The translations under genes were made by a program, and so were the position numbers. A stretch of DNA of 64,000 nt from Dryococelus australis (Eukaryota; Arthropoda; Insecta; Phasmatodea; Phasmatidae): NCBI GenBank assembly GCA_029891345.1, contig CM057009.1, positions 286,388,966 to 286,452,965 of the forward strand. The letters are read 5' to 3'. The notes beneath the pieces are model-generated. The model worked only from the letters and a program-made list of their open reading frames with translations. It was not told the DNA's origin and did no database searches. Shown piece by piece: positions 47,040 to 57,725 of this stretch (positions are counted from its first letter, which is position 1; each line of letters starts with the position of its first letter).

Positions 47040-47945
47040 AAAATCTAAATTTTACAAAACATCTGTTTTATTAATCCAAGAGTTATGAGAATTATCAAAA
47101 CCCAACCATTTTACATAAATTTTATCGCCTTTTTTAAAAGACTTTTTCAATATAATATACATTGGAATAGTCTGTTTACATAATTTCATGTAAATAAAAC
47201 ATACCCATTATGTCTTCTTCTTTGATATCTTTCTATTTGTGAGTTGACATATCATAATTTAAAACTTTACAAATAGTAAACAATTCTGTTGACTAATTAG
47301 CAGTATAACTCTTCTCAAATAATTTTTTTAGTTTTTTCAGGTGGATGACATCGCCAACTTTGTATTTGGTCGCATTAAATTTTTTCATTGGACTTATTAA
47401 CATCAATGGGTTTCATGCCGATAGTTCTGTGATTTGTATTGTTGTATTCTTTTACTAATTCATTTAATATATATACCCACTTATGATTTCCATTCAAAGT
47501 AAACTTCTTCCACATTATATTTTTCAAAGTTCGATTAAATCTTTCTACAACACTAGCTTTAAGTTCACTGAATGTAGAATAGATATTGATGCTATACTTG
47601 TGCATAAGTTTATTACATATTTTATTATAAAATTCGGACCCATTATCACTTTGAATATTATGTGGTTTTCTTTTAGTTAATATAGATTACAAAGCAATTG
47701 CTACATTCTTGGCTGTTTTACCTTAATTGGTATAGAAAATGCATATTTTGAGAAATCATCGATCATTGTCATAATATATTTACATCTATTAATTACACGC
47801 CATATACCTTTTAAATTTCCAGTATCTATCTCAACAATATCGTTTTACCATCAATCATCAATACTATACGGAATTACTTTCCTTCTAGGAAAAATTTTTC
47901 GTTCAGGTATATATAATTCATTGATTATTCCTTCTCTTACAATGA
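47040..47945 (-). pseudogene. Polinton rve integrase
   Basis: Inserts the linear genome into host DNA. Read from 47.94 kb downward: RKIFPRRKVIPYSID, then NDIVEIDTGNLKG (first catalytic Asp), IMTMIDDFSKYAFSIPIK, NIQSDNGSEFYNKI (second Asp in SDNGSEF), ASVVERFNRTLKNIMWKKF (Glu in VERFN; 47.55 kb), WVYILNELVKEYNNTNHRT, GMKPIDVN, then a KYKVGDVIHLKKLKKLF C-terminal module and IMGMFYLHEIM with VYYIEKVF near the end at 47.08 kb. All three catalytic residues are kept, but stops occur at about 47.4, 47.65 and 47.82 kb. No HHCC head is visible. Confidence 0.85.
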
Positions 47946-47949
47946 GCAA

Positions 47950-48110
47950 TTTTTTTTTTTTTTTTAGAAATGTTGATTTTTTAGAATTACATATCGAACA
48001 TATAATTTCCTGAACTAATCATCAATTTTTAATATTTTAAATTTATATATTATTATTTTTAGTGGCCTTTTTACACTGCAAGCACCAAGTATTCTCTTTT
48101 AATAAGAAAA
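47950..48110 (-). pseudogene. zinc-ribbon segment (DUF5679-like) before integrase
   Basis: On the minus strand, WCLQCKKATKN is followed about 20 codons on by ICSICNSKKSTFLKK, a CxxC...CxxC pair with the WCxxCKxxT and CxxCxxKKxxF flanks of the small viral zinc-ribbon family I know as DUF5679. Stops separate the halves. It may be a separate small gene or the N-terminus of the integrase frame that starts just after it. Confidence 0.5.
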
Positions 48111-48129
48111 AAATTATTAATCTTTATAT

Positions 48130-49160
48130 TTTAGGAATATTCATATTGTAGTCATAAAACTATCATTGTATTCAGATATTTTAATTTTTTTAAAGTTAAA
48201 ATGTCACCTATGTTAACATCAAAAGGCTTACTGTAATCTATTTTTTGATATCCCTTAATAACAGTCACAGTACAGTCAGGTAAAATTCGATTAACAGTAA
48301 TTATTTTATATCAATACAATCCATCAAAAAAGTAAAGAAAATGTTATTATTGTCTAAGTGAAAATTATTATTACTTTTATTCCACTTTGCAGGTAAATAA
48401 AATATATATGATTTTTCTTCCTTACGTATTTTAATTTTCAAGTTAACAAGTTCATCAAAATAATTCAAAACTGGTTGGTTTAAATTTTGCAATTTAACAG
48501 TTTTTTCTTTTTCGAAATATATATTTTACTGGCAGCATCTTTTCCATCTATAGGATCAGCCATTTTATTAATTCTACGATTTTGAATAGAAACATAGTCT
48601 GTTGTTTAAACAAACACTTTACTAAATTGATCTTGTAAAGCAGAAACAATACTATTGCATTTTGAATCGACATATAGTTTTAAATCAGAAACACTAGTTT
48701 TGTATTTTGAATCTACATCAGTTCTTAAAGCATAGTCAGAAACAATAATTTTATATTTTGATTCTATTTCCTTTTTCAGTGCCTGCTTTGCATTATTTAT
48801 CTATTTTATATAATCATAAATAGCATTACTGAATTGTAAATATATATCTTCATATGAAGAATAATCAACTATTTGTTTATTAAAATTTTTTATTGTTTGC
48901 ATCTTTATCATCTCTAGGATCATCTATATGAACAATTCTATGCCATAAAAAAGAAACATAAGATTTTTTATAATCAAAGCAAGTGCTTAGTTTACTTTGT
49001 TAATCAGAAACACCCGAATTGCATTGCGAATCTACATATGTTTTAAAACGTAATCAGAAGTAACAGTTTTGTATTTTAAGTCATTATCTTTTTTAAAAGC
49101 ATAAGCATTAGTGTCAAAAATTTTATTTAAAAAAATTATTAATGGTTTCCCAAATACATC
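48130..49160 (-). pseudogene. fibre-like protein with DPxDDKDAxNK repeats
   Basis: Minus-strand frames contain IVHIDDPRDDKDANNKKF (about 48.93 kb) and MADPIDGKDAASKIYFEKE (about 48.55 kb), the repeat motif typical of this Polinton gene. They are separated by helical stretches with repeated SDYxLxxxVDSKxxS units (TSDYVLK, VSDYALRTDVDSKYK, VSDLKLYVDSKC; 49.03-48.66 kb) suggesting a trimeric shaft. The C-terminal part (48301-48492) reads KIRKEEKSYIFYLPAKWN. I infer a receptor-binding or tail-fibre-like protein. The function is not proven. Several stops. The same motif occurs at 40.27 kb and 0.64-0.86 kb in other elements. Confidence 0.6.
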
Positions 49161-49214
49161 TGCATTTTAATAACAAAGAAATTATATAATTAAAATTAAA
49201 ATCTTTCGAAAAAA

Positions 49215-49915
49215 AAAGATGCAGTACAATTAAACATAGATGTCCACATATAACTGAATTAAAATTCGGAATTCGATCATCACTGTAATAAAAATTTCTG
49301 TTTTTAAAGTAATTAGTTAAATTAGTAGGAATATTACCTCCAAATAAATCAAAATAGTAAACATTATTATTTTCTTAAAAATAACAAACCCAATTAGTAT
49401 CAGGATTTGTTGAACTGTCGAAATTAACCACAGCACATTCATTTTTGTGCATATCTTGTGGTAATTCGTCAATCATATAATCATTTCTGAAATGCTTAAT
49501 ATTTAGTATTTAAATATTTTTTTCAATATCGATATTAGATAGTGGGCATATATTCAATTCTTTTTTGGCCTTCCTCTTATTGCAACTAAACCTTTTCCTG
49601 ATTTATTTTCGATTGCTAAATTATGTATTTGTTGTTATTCTAGTTCTTTTTTATTTCTTCAATTTTTTTCAACAGAATTATAAATTGCACTAACTCCTCA
49701 GGCTAAAGCCCCGAGTGTCCCTAGAGCTGCCAATATAATTGGTATAATTCCTCCATGATATAAACCACTGCCAATTTTTTCTTTGGCTATTCTTTTGACT
49801 GTTGGCAATGATAAAGTTAGTTTGCAACTTTTGCCTTCTTTTAAATTTTTATTTTTTTCTCTCAATTTCATCATTTGTTAAAAATTTATCTATACCCAAA
49901 TCTTTCAATTCCTCA
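49215..49915 (-). pseudogene. adenain-like maturation protease with membrane segment
   Basis: The frame starts in a Lys-rich linker near 49.9 kb, then KIGSGLYHGGIIPIILAALG (49.78-49.72 kb), a Gly-rich hydrophobic helix, then KSGKGLVAI. The cysteine protease follows: IDELPQDMHKNECAVVNFD (49.48-49.42 kb), DTNWVCYF (catalytic His of the usual THW is Asn), NNVYYFDLFGG (acidic member), and ICGHLCL near 49.24 kb with the nucleophilic Cys. This is the order of adenovirus-type maturation proteases found in Polintons, which process capsid precursors. The His to Asn change plus stops mark it as dead. Confidence 0.7.
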
Positions 49916-50300
49916 ATATTATATTCAATTATAAGTAAAAAATGTATTGGTAATTAATAACACATTTTAATTCCCCATCCTAATTTTCTTTTGGTAAACA
50001 TAGTTGAAGCAACAGCAGCAGATGCAATTTCTTCACCAATTGGTGTATTTTTTCCAATATAATTTATTTTGCTTCTTTTTATAAAATTTTATCAGCTTCA
50101 TGTCTATATTCTAAATCGTTATGATCTCTAAACAATATTCTGATATTTGCGTGCTTCATCTAATATATTTATTCCTGTGTCGCCTCTTTCCAATCTTTCA
50201 TTTAATTTTGTAAATAGACCATAACATTTATAGCCAGGCAACTGCATTTCGGGTTAATTTTAATTCTTTAATGTCCACTTTATTATACCTATTTCGTGAT
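49916..50300 (-). pseudogene. phospholipase A2-like domain
   Basis: Read from about 50.26 kb: LPGYKCYGLFTKLNERLERG, DTGINILDEARKYQN, then in a shifted frame FRDHNDLEYRHEADKIL, then IGKNTPIGEEIASAAVASTM and FTKRKLGWGI. This is the pattern of the parvovirus-VP1-type PLA2 found in some Polintons: (L)PGYxxxGPGT.L..R..RG, D.AC..HD.AY, R.AD..L. The catalytic HD is replaced by QN in the first frame and Cys by Arg. The family helps particles leave endosomes. It probably formed one polyprotein with the protease that follows on the same strand. Confidence 0.6.
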
Positions 50301-50783
50301 GTTCAGAGATCCAAAATTAGTGTGGAATTACATTTAAAACTCTTATAAGATTTGGAATTCCTTTTGGATTATTAATAACAAAATCAGACAATTTTTTATT
50401 CAACATATACATAATGCTTACTTTTTCGTTATAAAAATTATTATTCCCAGCATTTTATTCACCATGAATAACTAAATAATGTCTGTCATTTTTCTAACAT
50501 CATTCATCCATATATGTTCTTTTGACAAATTGTTGTATTTTTTTTATACCTTCTCCAGTTCTAAGCGTTATTGGAGAATTTTTTCTGGTGTGTTTGGCTC
50601 TGATATTGAACGCAATTTTTTTTATATAGTTATGATAAATTTGTCCGATTATTTTTCTGTATTTCCAAGTTTTATTCGAGTATATTTTCTTTCTTGGAAT
50701 ATATTCTTGGAATACAACATTGGTATATAAAACAATTTTCGTGTAGTTATCACAGCCAGTAACAGTGAAATTGGGGTTTGAGC
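50300..50783 (-). pseudogene. unassigned capsid-associated segment
   Basis: Minus-strand sequence between the core-like gene and the PLA2 domain, in the same orientation. Short coding pieces such as KLGNTEK and KLRSISEPNTPEKIL are seen among stops. I do not recognise a domain. By position it may be the N-terminal part of the PLA2/protease gene. Confidence 0.3.
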
Positions 50784-51350
50784 TTATTCTTTTTCTTTTG
50801 ATAACAAATTAGAAAGGCCTTCCATTAATTCATATTCTATATTTTTAACGGTTAGTTTATTAACATCTATCTTTACTTGTGTATTACTTATGCAATAATT
50901 TTGTTCTTCTGCATGTAATCCATATTGAGTATCAATAACATTTATTCTTTTTGCCATTTCTTTTCCGAGATGTATAGCAGAATCAGACGCGATACGCGTA
51001 GAATTAGACACTGCATGTGGTAAATTTTCCAATTGTACAATTCCCATTTGCTCTTCCAAATTAGGAGATATTTGTTCTGAGAATAATTCTCTTTCAAACG
51101 ATGTTTCGTTTGGTGTTGTTGGATAATCTAACCTCTTTGCCGCAACTGGAACTAATGTTGTTATTATATTTTTGTTTTCTTCACTTACTTTTTCTACTTT
51201 TTTTTTTACCGATATTTCGTAATTAGTCGATCAATGGTTGCTATTTCTTCTTATTTTTCATATTCTTTTGCATGACGCTTTCTATATTTTTTATACATCT
51301 TTCAATGAGTAATTTAACTCGAGAAACTCCCTTTGATTCCCTCATTTATA
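50784..51350 (-). pseudogene. Polinton core-like protein
   Basis: Starts MRESKGVSRVKLLIERCIKN at about 51.34 kb, shifts near 51.25 kb, and is then open to 50784. A basic, Lys/Glu-rich N-terminus (RKRHAKEYEK) is followed by an acidic linker and a folded part: INVIDTQYGLHAEEQNYCIS, then VKIDVNKLTVKNIEYELMEG with LSNLL at the end. The D(T/x)xYGL...I(G/S)NxxVxI...GLxxLL order is a conserved Polinton protein (recalled, unverified), probably a DNA-binding core or minor virion component given the basic start. It is truncated by a stop at 50784 before the usual Pro-Lys-Ser tail. It diverges from MCP, whose start lies 20 bp away on the other strand. Confidence 0.55.
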
Positions 51351-51371
51351 TATACTTTTTTTTTATAAATG

Positions 51372-52700
51372 AGTTATAATAATATTGAGAGTTTCGAGAG
51401 ATGTTTACAATAATAGAATTGAATTTGATATTCCTATTAGAGATGGCTTTTATTTTCCAAATTACGCTTATGTTTATGAGAAACTTTGTTTACTAAAGAG
51501 AGATAATGTTGGAGATGAAGCATAATATGATGAATCCGATAATATCGATGTTGGTTCTATTTTTTTTTTTTTTACATTTTCTGTTTTCTAGAGTATAAAT
51601 TTCAAAACATGGAAATATTATTGAAGCTGTTGATAATTCAGGTAATACATCAACTAATATGAATGCTTTATTAAGATCACCAAGTGAACAAAATTATTTA
51701 GAATTTACTGGTGTTCATAATCTATATCGAGATAAATCTGTTTCTAGTCACATAGCAGATGAAGTTAAAACTGTTTCTAGTGATGAAACATATGAAATAA
51801 TGTATCCACTGAGATATCTGTTTGGTTTTATTCGAGATAACAATGAAATTTACTGGATAGGTGGCTATAAAATTAGTTTTTTTCGTAATTCATCTGATAA
51901 CAACTGTTTATTTCTTTATGGAACTTTAGATAAAGATAATAAAGTTTCGAAACATCGTTCTGTTGTTGGTAAAATTTATATTGAAAAATTATAAAATATG
52001 TGACATATTGTTGAATATGAATCTAACACCATCATTGCAATTAAAGAAAGTATATTTACAGATCCAAAAATACCTATTAATTTGATATTTGACAATTTTT
52101 AGAAACAGAAGTCCCTGCTAGAACAACTGTTTTTAACTTTGATATAAAAGATCAGTTTAATAATTTAAAATTTGATGTGGCTGATTTTGTAATTGTAGGT
52201 TTTCAACTTAATAGAAGAAATCGTGCTGAACAGCCTAAACATGCTACTGTGTTTGACCATTGTAATATGAGAAATATTTATGTTAAAAATTGTAGAAATG
52301 AAATTTTCCGTAAAGAAAACTGGAATCTAGACATTGAAAACAGTGTTTATCTTAAATAATTTCGTGCTTATAATGATTTTAGAAATTTAAAAACCAAACT
52401 ATATACTAAACTAGATAAATAATGAATTTTATTATATACCAACTGTAAACTTTGATGGTGATATTAATTGGTATTTATTTTGGGGTCGAAGACTGTTATA
52501 TATGATAGATGGTTTATAGAGAAAAACTACTGTAGTTAAAGAAAAAACAAACATAAAAATCAGTGTTGAATTTAATAAAGAAATTGAAGCAGATACAGTT
52601 TGTAATGTTGTTTTAATTAGTAAACAAAATCTAATGTTTGGTTATTTGAACGAATGAATGACTGAAGATTTATAAAATTTCGATATTATTAAATGGAAGA
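51372..52700 (+). pseudogene. double-jelly-roll major capsid protein
   Basis: About 440 codons with shifts at 51.41, 51.6, 51.99 and 52.36 kb. Early part: IEFDIPIRDGFYFPNYAYV. Middle (51659-51994): TYEIMYPLRYLFGFIRDNNE, then GGYKISFFRNSSDNNCLFLY. Late part (52177-52359): FVIVGFQLNRRNRAEQPKH, FDHCNMRNIYV. C-terminus: NIKISVEFNKEIEADTVCNV (52.56-52.61 kb). The series (YxLxxLLGF...I..xxxxISFxRxxxDNN...YVIxxFQTxRxN...FDHCNLxN) is that of the Polinton/adintovirus major capsid protein, which forms the icosahedral shell as pseudo-hexameric trimers. It is the only structural gene on the plus strand. Confidence 0.75.
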
Positions 52701-52888
52701 ATCAACAAAATGTTTCGATATTTTATTACAATATTTTAGACATATAGTTGAGTGGTTACATTAAAAAAATTTACGAATTTTTAGAAATATAGATGAATTA
52801 TTTGATAAAATAAATAATCATTTTCATAATTCTAAATTAATTTTTTCTTCCTCTTGATAAATTTATTTTCTTTGTAAATAAAATAAAA

Positions 52889-53155
52889 ATGCCTTTATTT
52901 CCATGCAGTTTGACTAACATTTTAAAAGGTGATGGTCGTGGTTCAAGGCCACCATCATCTAGATTAGAAGATGCAGCTGAAGATCTTAAAAATTTAGTTC
53001 ACAAATTTCATTCAAATTTACAAAACTTACAATTATCACTCTTAGAAATCATTGACTATAAATGTGAACTTCGAGATATTGGTGTAATATATAGAGCAAA
53101 TAGAAGAAGTTTTTTAAAAATTAGTAAAACTTCGAATATAAACTGTAAAGGATAA
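52889..53155 (+). CDS. small intact Polinton ORF
   Basis: An 88-codon frame with a good ATG context (AAAATGCC) and no internal stop, unlike its neighbours. It is Ser/Lys/Leu-rich with a predicted central helix (RLEDAAEDLKNLVHKFHSNL) and a final Cys. It ends 11 bp before the right terminal repeat. It mirrors the small ORF beside the left repeat in position but not in sequence. I do not recognise it. Confidence 0.4.
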   Translation: MPLFPCSLTNILKGDGRGSRPPSSRLEDAAEDLKNLVHKFHSNLQNLQLSLLEIIDYKCELRDIGVIYRANRRSFLKISKTSNINCKG

Positions 53156-53165
53156 TAAGATAACA

Positions 53166-53530
53166 TTTTATCTGATTTTCAGCTTAATTTTCTTGATTTT
53201 AGCATAAATTTGCTTGATTTAAATAACTCGCTCGCAAAATTAGTGTTTCTAGAAAAAGTTAAAAATTGCTTGAAAAGCGAGAAATTGGCATGTTTTTGCT
53301 TAAATTTGCTGTTTTTTTAATTGGCACAAATCCTGCAAGATGATTTTTAAAAAATTCCTTGATTTTCACTTATATTTACATGATTTTTGAGGAAAATTTG
53401 TGGTTTTTAAGAACGCCTTTATTTAAATTTTTATAGCTTAAATTTTTGCCTCAAAAACCTTGATTTTGGAGTGAAACACTTCGACATTTCGATGAAAATA
53501 AGGGATGCGCCAGAATCGGCAATTACATCT
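53166..53530 (-). repeat. right terminal inverted repeat
   Basis: Reverse-complement partner of 40279-40653. The outer end reads GCAATTACATCTA. Insertions and deletions of a few bases separate the two repeats, so they have diverged since insertion. Confidence 0.85.
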
Positions 53531-53540
53531 ATTATTACAT

Positions 53541-54261
53541 TATATATGACATGATCATACAAATTGCAATTCGAGTTCTGGTGAAACACATACTGTAATG
53601 GGAGCATATAATATAATGTTCAAATTCTTGTCAGGAGCGGTGAAATTGTCAAAACCACATTGGTTATGTCCTATATATATCGGAAGTGCAGGTATAATTA
53701 CAATGAAACCATATATGTATCTCCATAAATAGTAACATATTTCTATTAAAATTTGGTATTAAAAAAATGTCACGTATAACATGTTCGTTGTAAATATCGT
53801 GTATAATTCAAGTATCAAAATTGAAAACTATTAACATGTTTGCATTAGCGTGTAAATTATGTTTGGGGATTCTAACGTATCTTTGCAATAGATTAATACA
53901 GTATACATTAGGATGTTTGCCGATCCTAAAAATGTTGTATTTTTCCCTTGCAATTGGATCCATACATCGTCAAAAACAAATTCCGAATACGGTAATGCTT
54001 CACTCTGAGAATTTCTTCATATTTGTTAGTAAATGGGAAATATTTCATTCCTTCGACTGAAGACAGAATACTCGCTAATATTTTGTATTTTTCCTGTTGC
54101 AAAATTACTGAAAACAAATATACATTTTCAAATATAAGGCTTGGCGATCATTGCGAACGGGACACAAATAGACAGTATTAAGTATATAAGGACAGGAAAC
54201 TTCGCATTTCAATTTTATCAGTTGGTAGACGCCAATCTCTTATAGTTTTGGACTTCTTGGG
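53541..54261. other. no gene recognised
   Basis: AT-rich flank right of the Polinton. I searched for the missing half of the interrupted fibre-like gene on the minus strand and did not find it. ORFs 53821-54060 and 53926-54117 show no domain. Confidence 0.4.
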
Positions 54262-54829
54262 GTCGGTTTTATTTCCGTGGGCCGAAAAAACATAGTTAAA
54301 GAAATCAATTTTCTATTGGATAACCAGAAAGATTGGGACTCCAGGGTATCCTTATTTATTCTGGCATATCATTCGGCAGTCCATGATTCTGCACCTTCAA
54401 GGATGCTGTTTGGGAGAGGGCTCTGCTTCCCTGCTCACCTATTGTTCGGACGTCCAGTGGAAGAAGAATCAGCCACTTCAGAATATGCCATTAAACTATG
54501 TCAAAAGTTAACCGATATTCATGAATTTGCCCAGAGTACACCTTTAAATTTATAGTGACAGAATGAAATCACAATATGACCGAAGAATGCCTGAAGGACT
54601 TTTCAAGGGCAGCTGATGTGGTTGTCTAACTCTCAAAGAAAGAAGAGATATTTCCCGAAGCTACAGAAATGTTGGGAATGCCCGTACATGATCCTGACGC
54701 AGATAAATTATGTGGTATACCATCTTTGTTGGCAGGACTATCAGATAAAGCCTAAGGTTGTCCACATCGACCGACTGGTGCTGTACGAAGGTCCAAATGT
54801 GGAGAGAGTCTGTTCATGACTAACAGACT
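54262..54829 (+). pseudogene. pol: gypsy integrase C-terminal end
   Basis: The frame 54277-54555 contains DNQKDWDSRVSLFILAYHSA, then MLFGRGLCFPAHLLFGRP and LTDIHEFAQ. After a stop comes MKSQYDRRMPEGLF, then LPKLQKCWECPY in shifted form and IKPKVVHIDRLVLYEG (54616-54819). This is the last third of a Ty3/gypsy integrase: the MLFGRELRLPxDLLFG motif, the basic linker, and the KPKVVHxDRLxPY SH3-like end. The catalytic core is absent, so the copy is 5'-truncated. It belongs to a non-errantiviral gypsy clade and leads straight into a polypurine tract and LTR. Confidence 0.8.
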
Positions 54830-54843
54830 TAAGGAGGGGGCAG
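54830..54843 (+). promoter_or_regulatory. polypurine tract
   Basis: AAGGAGGGGGCAG immediately follows the gypsy pol stop region and precedes the TGTATGTG LTR start by three bases, as expected for the plus-strand priming site. Confidence 0.6.
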
Positions 54844-54846
54844 TTT

Positions 54847-56740
54847 TGTATGTGTGACCTCTTGTCTCGCACACGAGCTCCCGTTATGCGCAGGCCCATA
54901 CTGTGGGAGGTCTCACCCCCCTTGATTCTCCTCTTCCCACTGGTGGTCTGCCCCAACACATCGCCTGGCAGCCGGGGGAATGATTGACAGCTAACCTGGC
55001 TGGGTCATAGTGCCACCTCCCCCTGCTGGAGAAGCCAACCTCTTAGATTGATGCACAATAATATTATGGAACAAGGACTCTCTGCACAAAATAGCTTTTA
55101 GAGAAATTTTTAGGCGATCACCGACGACACTTTAAATGTTGCAGTGGCCCAAGAGACACCAGTTTTTGGTAGAAGCTAGTTTACTGATTGTAATAATCGA
55201 GCAACATCTGGTGCAGCGAAGGACATATTTGAAGATGACGGACGACGACAGAAATTGCGAGACGACAGCAGACAATGTGTTTACGATGTGAATGGACATA
55301 GGACATAAAACCAGACGAGTGAAGGCAACTGTGTATGAGGTCACTTGGAGAACTAGTGAACATTGGTGGGACCAGGAGTACACTGAGGGGGGACTGAAAT
55401 TAACATGTGATACAGATTTTATTGTAAATATTGCAACTTTCACATATGGACAAATAATTTATATAGTGATTCATTGGATTTTGATACACTCTCTATTATG
55501 ACAGATTTTTGTTATTTAGATACATTAATTTCTTCGAGGACAGAAAATTGTACTGATTGAATTTATTAATTAGGATGAAATATAAATTTATTGTGAGATA
55601 TTGAGACGAGAGTATTTTTTTGTAATTATTATTTAATAAATTACGAAATTATAACTAACTTTGATTTAACTAAGACATGCATCCCTTAATGAACCTGGTT
55701 TGCACAATAATTATGAAAAATTGTAACAATATTAACCATCATCGATGAATTTACCAAATTCGCCTGGGAGAGGTTGTTCAAGTCGAAGAATGCTGCCGAT
55801 GTGGCTAAGGCAATGGTAGTTACATTGAGCGAAGGAAGTGCCCCGATCATTCTACAAACAAACAGGGACCAGATTTCTACAATGCAATGTACAAGGTTCT
55901 GATGAGAAAATTATTTATACCATTATTCCATACACAGCGATCTCAATGCTTCTTCTATCAAAAGGATTCTAAAGTAATCTAAAGGACAAGCTGTTAAGGC
56001 ATTTCACTGCGAGTAGCAGCTACAAGTGGTTGGAGATGCTACCGTACCTTTTCGCGAGTACAACTGTACCTTTCACACTACCACACATGTGAAGCCCGAA
56101 TACATCAAGAAGGACTACCTGCTTACCGTGTACTGCAACTCAAATATGATTTGCTGAAAATTCATGATTAACATTCATAAATCAAATGATTGGGATTTTC
56201 TGTTCCACTACAATTCCTGAGTCACCTATGGGCGGTGTGATCACCAGGAGCTGGAGTTGGTAGGAACCATGCAAGAACACAGAGCTATGCGACCTCGTCA
56301 GGCGAGCCCAGCTGTTTTGGAAACAACACTCGGGGGAAGGGTATCGAGGCCGGGTCCATGACTATAAAAGAGTGGAACAATGGCGGCTCTCGGCTATCTT
56401 TCATCCAGCCGCCCGAGTGACACCTGCGAGAGAGGACCACCAGGCCATTGGTCTCGGATCGACGCCTGTCTGCAGCTGCTGTCGATGGGTCTTCCCGTAG
56501 GCGACTACACTTCTACCCAGGGTAAATATAACTCCAGTTAGGGCTCTCAAGGTTACTGAGACTTAGGGATATGAGCTTGCATATTTATACACTTCCAGAT
56601 TCAGAGCAATGATTTAAGCTATAAGCTAGCTTCTCTAGCCCTTGCCATGTTTATCTTGAGTGTATGCATTTGGTATTAATGAGTAATGCCTTTGGCGAGA
56701 TTTGTATTAGTAATTGTTTGAATAAAAGTAGTTTTATACA
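54847..56740 (+). repeat. probable gypsy 3' LTR with an insertion
   Basis: Starts TGTATGTGTGACC after the polypurine tract. The likely end is ...TTTTATACA at 56740. A TATA box (TATAAAAG, 56363-56370) and a polyadenylation signal (AATAAA, 56721-56726) lie in the second half in the order expected for U3-R. The middle (about 55.73-56.18 kb) holds an unrelated Polinton-type integrase fragment, so the LTR would be about 1.4 kb without it. No second LTR lies in the window to confirm the ends. Confidence 0.4.
55735..56175 (+). pseudogene. Polinton-type integrase fragment
   Basis: Reads IIDEFTKFAWERLFKSKNAA and DVAKAM, then LQTNRDQ (second Asp region LQTDRGxE, Asp replaced by Asn). In shifted frames come YHYSIHSDLNASSIKR (the STxSxxKASVVERFN region, Glu lost), LEMLPYLF and YNCTFHTTTHVKPEYI. 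That order matches the rve integrase of arthropod Polintons and not the gypsy integrase next to it. It is the fourth such integrase in the window and sits alone, flanked by what looks like LTR sequence. Confidence 0.65.
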
Positions 56741-57725
56741 TTCGAGTCCTTACCTCTGCTGTACCATTTTCCCCCTTAAGCGTGCGTGACCTGCTCCCTT
56801 CAGGACAGGCCATGGCTAATGGTGGAGGCACTGGTGCTTCCAACATCCCATTTCAGCTCGTCGCATTTCCAATTCAATTTAAAAATCACTGTAACTTTGT
56901 AGGATTCATAAGTCAGGAATTAAGGAAGACACCTCTTGTTGCCCACCACCCCACAGGGTTTGACCCCCTGCTAACATACACCTTAAAGTCATTTAATCAG
57001 AGATTGCGTGTAAAACTCAGTAAACAGTAGTGGCTTTGAAACTGTGCTCATTCAACACTTCTAGAATTGACACTCTAGCAAACAGCGACCACTCCAGGGG
57101 CATGCATGCAAATTTGCTTCATCGCCACAACACGGCCGTAGAACTCGCCCATTGTATTGTAGAGTAGAAAGTGTGTAATTATGCTTACAAGTTAATGCAT
57201 GAGAAAACCAAAGCCACTCTTCGGACCGTTTTGAATTTTGCCAAATGCAAGTTTCCACGAGGGCTTGCGCAGAGTGGAAATAAAATTCCTAAAAAGCTTT
57301 GTGTGCATGGTAGTAATTGTAATTAAGGGTACACATATTGTTGGTTCCTCCATTACACAACTTCATGAGAGACACTTCAAAGTCATCTTTTGCAAAAACA
57401 GCACATAACATATTAACACACACCACTATAGCTTTGACAGAAATACAAATGAAAATACAAGTCAGAAACACAAACACTACTAAAAAGTCTCAACACCTCA
57501 TTGACTCAGCCAAAAAAGTTTTGCAAGAACACTCTTGTCACCTTGATCAATTTTACATAAATTCTACATGCCTCAAGTGTAGCCTCTTAACAAAATTACC
57601 AACAGTGGCCTTCTGCTAACAACTCCACCCCACACATCCGAGAATGCAGAACCTACTACATCGCATTACCTACCATCAATTCAAATCGGCACTACATCTC
57701 ACCACATCCACGAAAACTTGCCTCT
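56741..57725. other. leader region of errantivirus copy 2, no gene secured
   Basis: ORFs at 56782-57030 and 57338-57619 (the latter with a Lys-rich helical part and CLKCSLL) could be host-derived or a gag leader. I found no convincing 5' LTR for the errantivirus that follows. Confidence 0.3.

Larger units (their letters stand above)
40279..53530. mobile_element. Polinton/Maverick (adintovirus-like) element, decayed
   Basis: A 13.25-kb unit bounded by about 370-bp terminal inverted repeats and carrying the full Polinton signature: protein-primed DNA polymerase B, rve integrase, packaging ATPase, adenain-like protease, double-jelly-roll capsid protein, penton-like protein and fibre/core proteins. 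It is visibly AT-richer than its flanks. Every gene longer than 100 codons has stops or shifts, yet domain order is intact, so it inserted as a whole and then decayed by point mutation. A 6-bp target duplication is expected for the family: TTACGT (40268-40273) and TTACAT (53535-53540) are a possible, imperfect pair. Confidence 0.9.
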
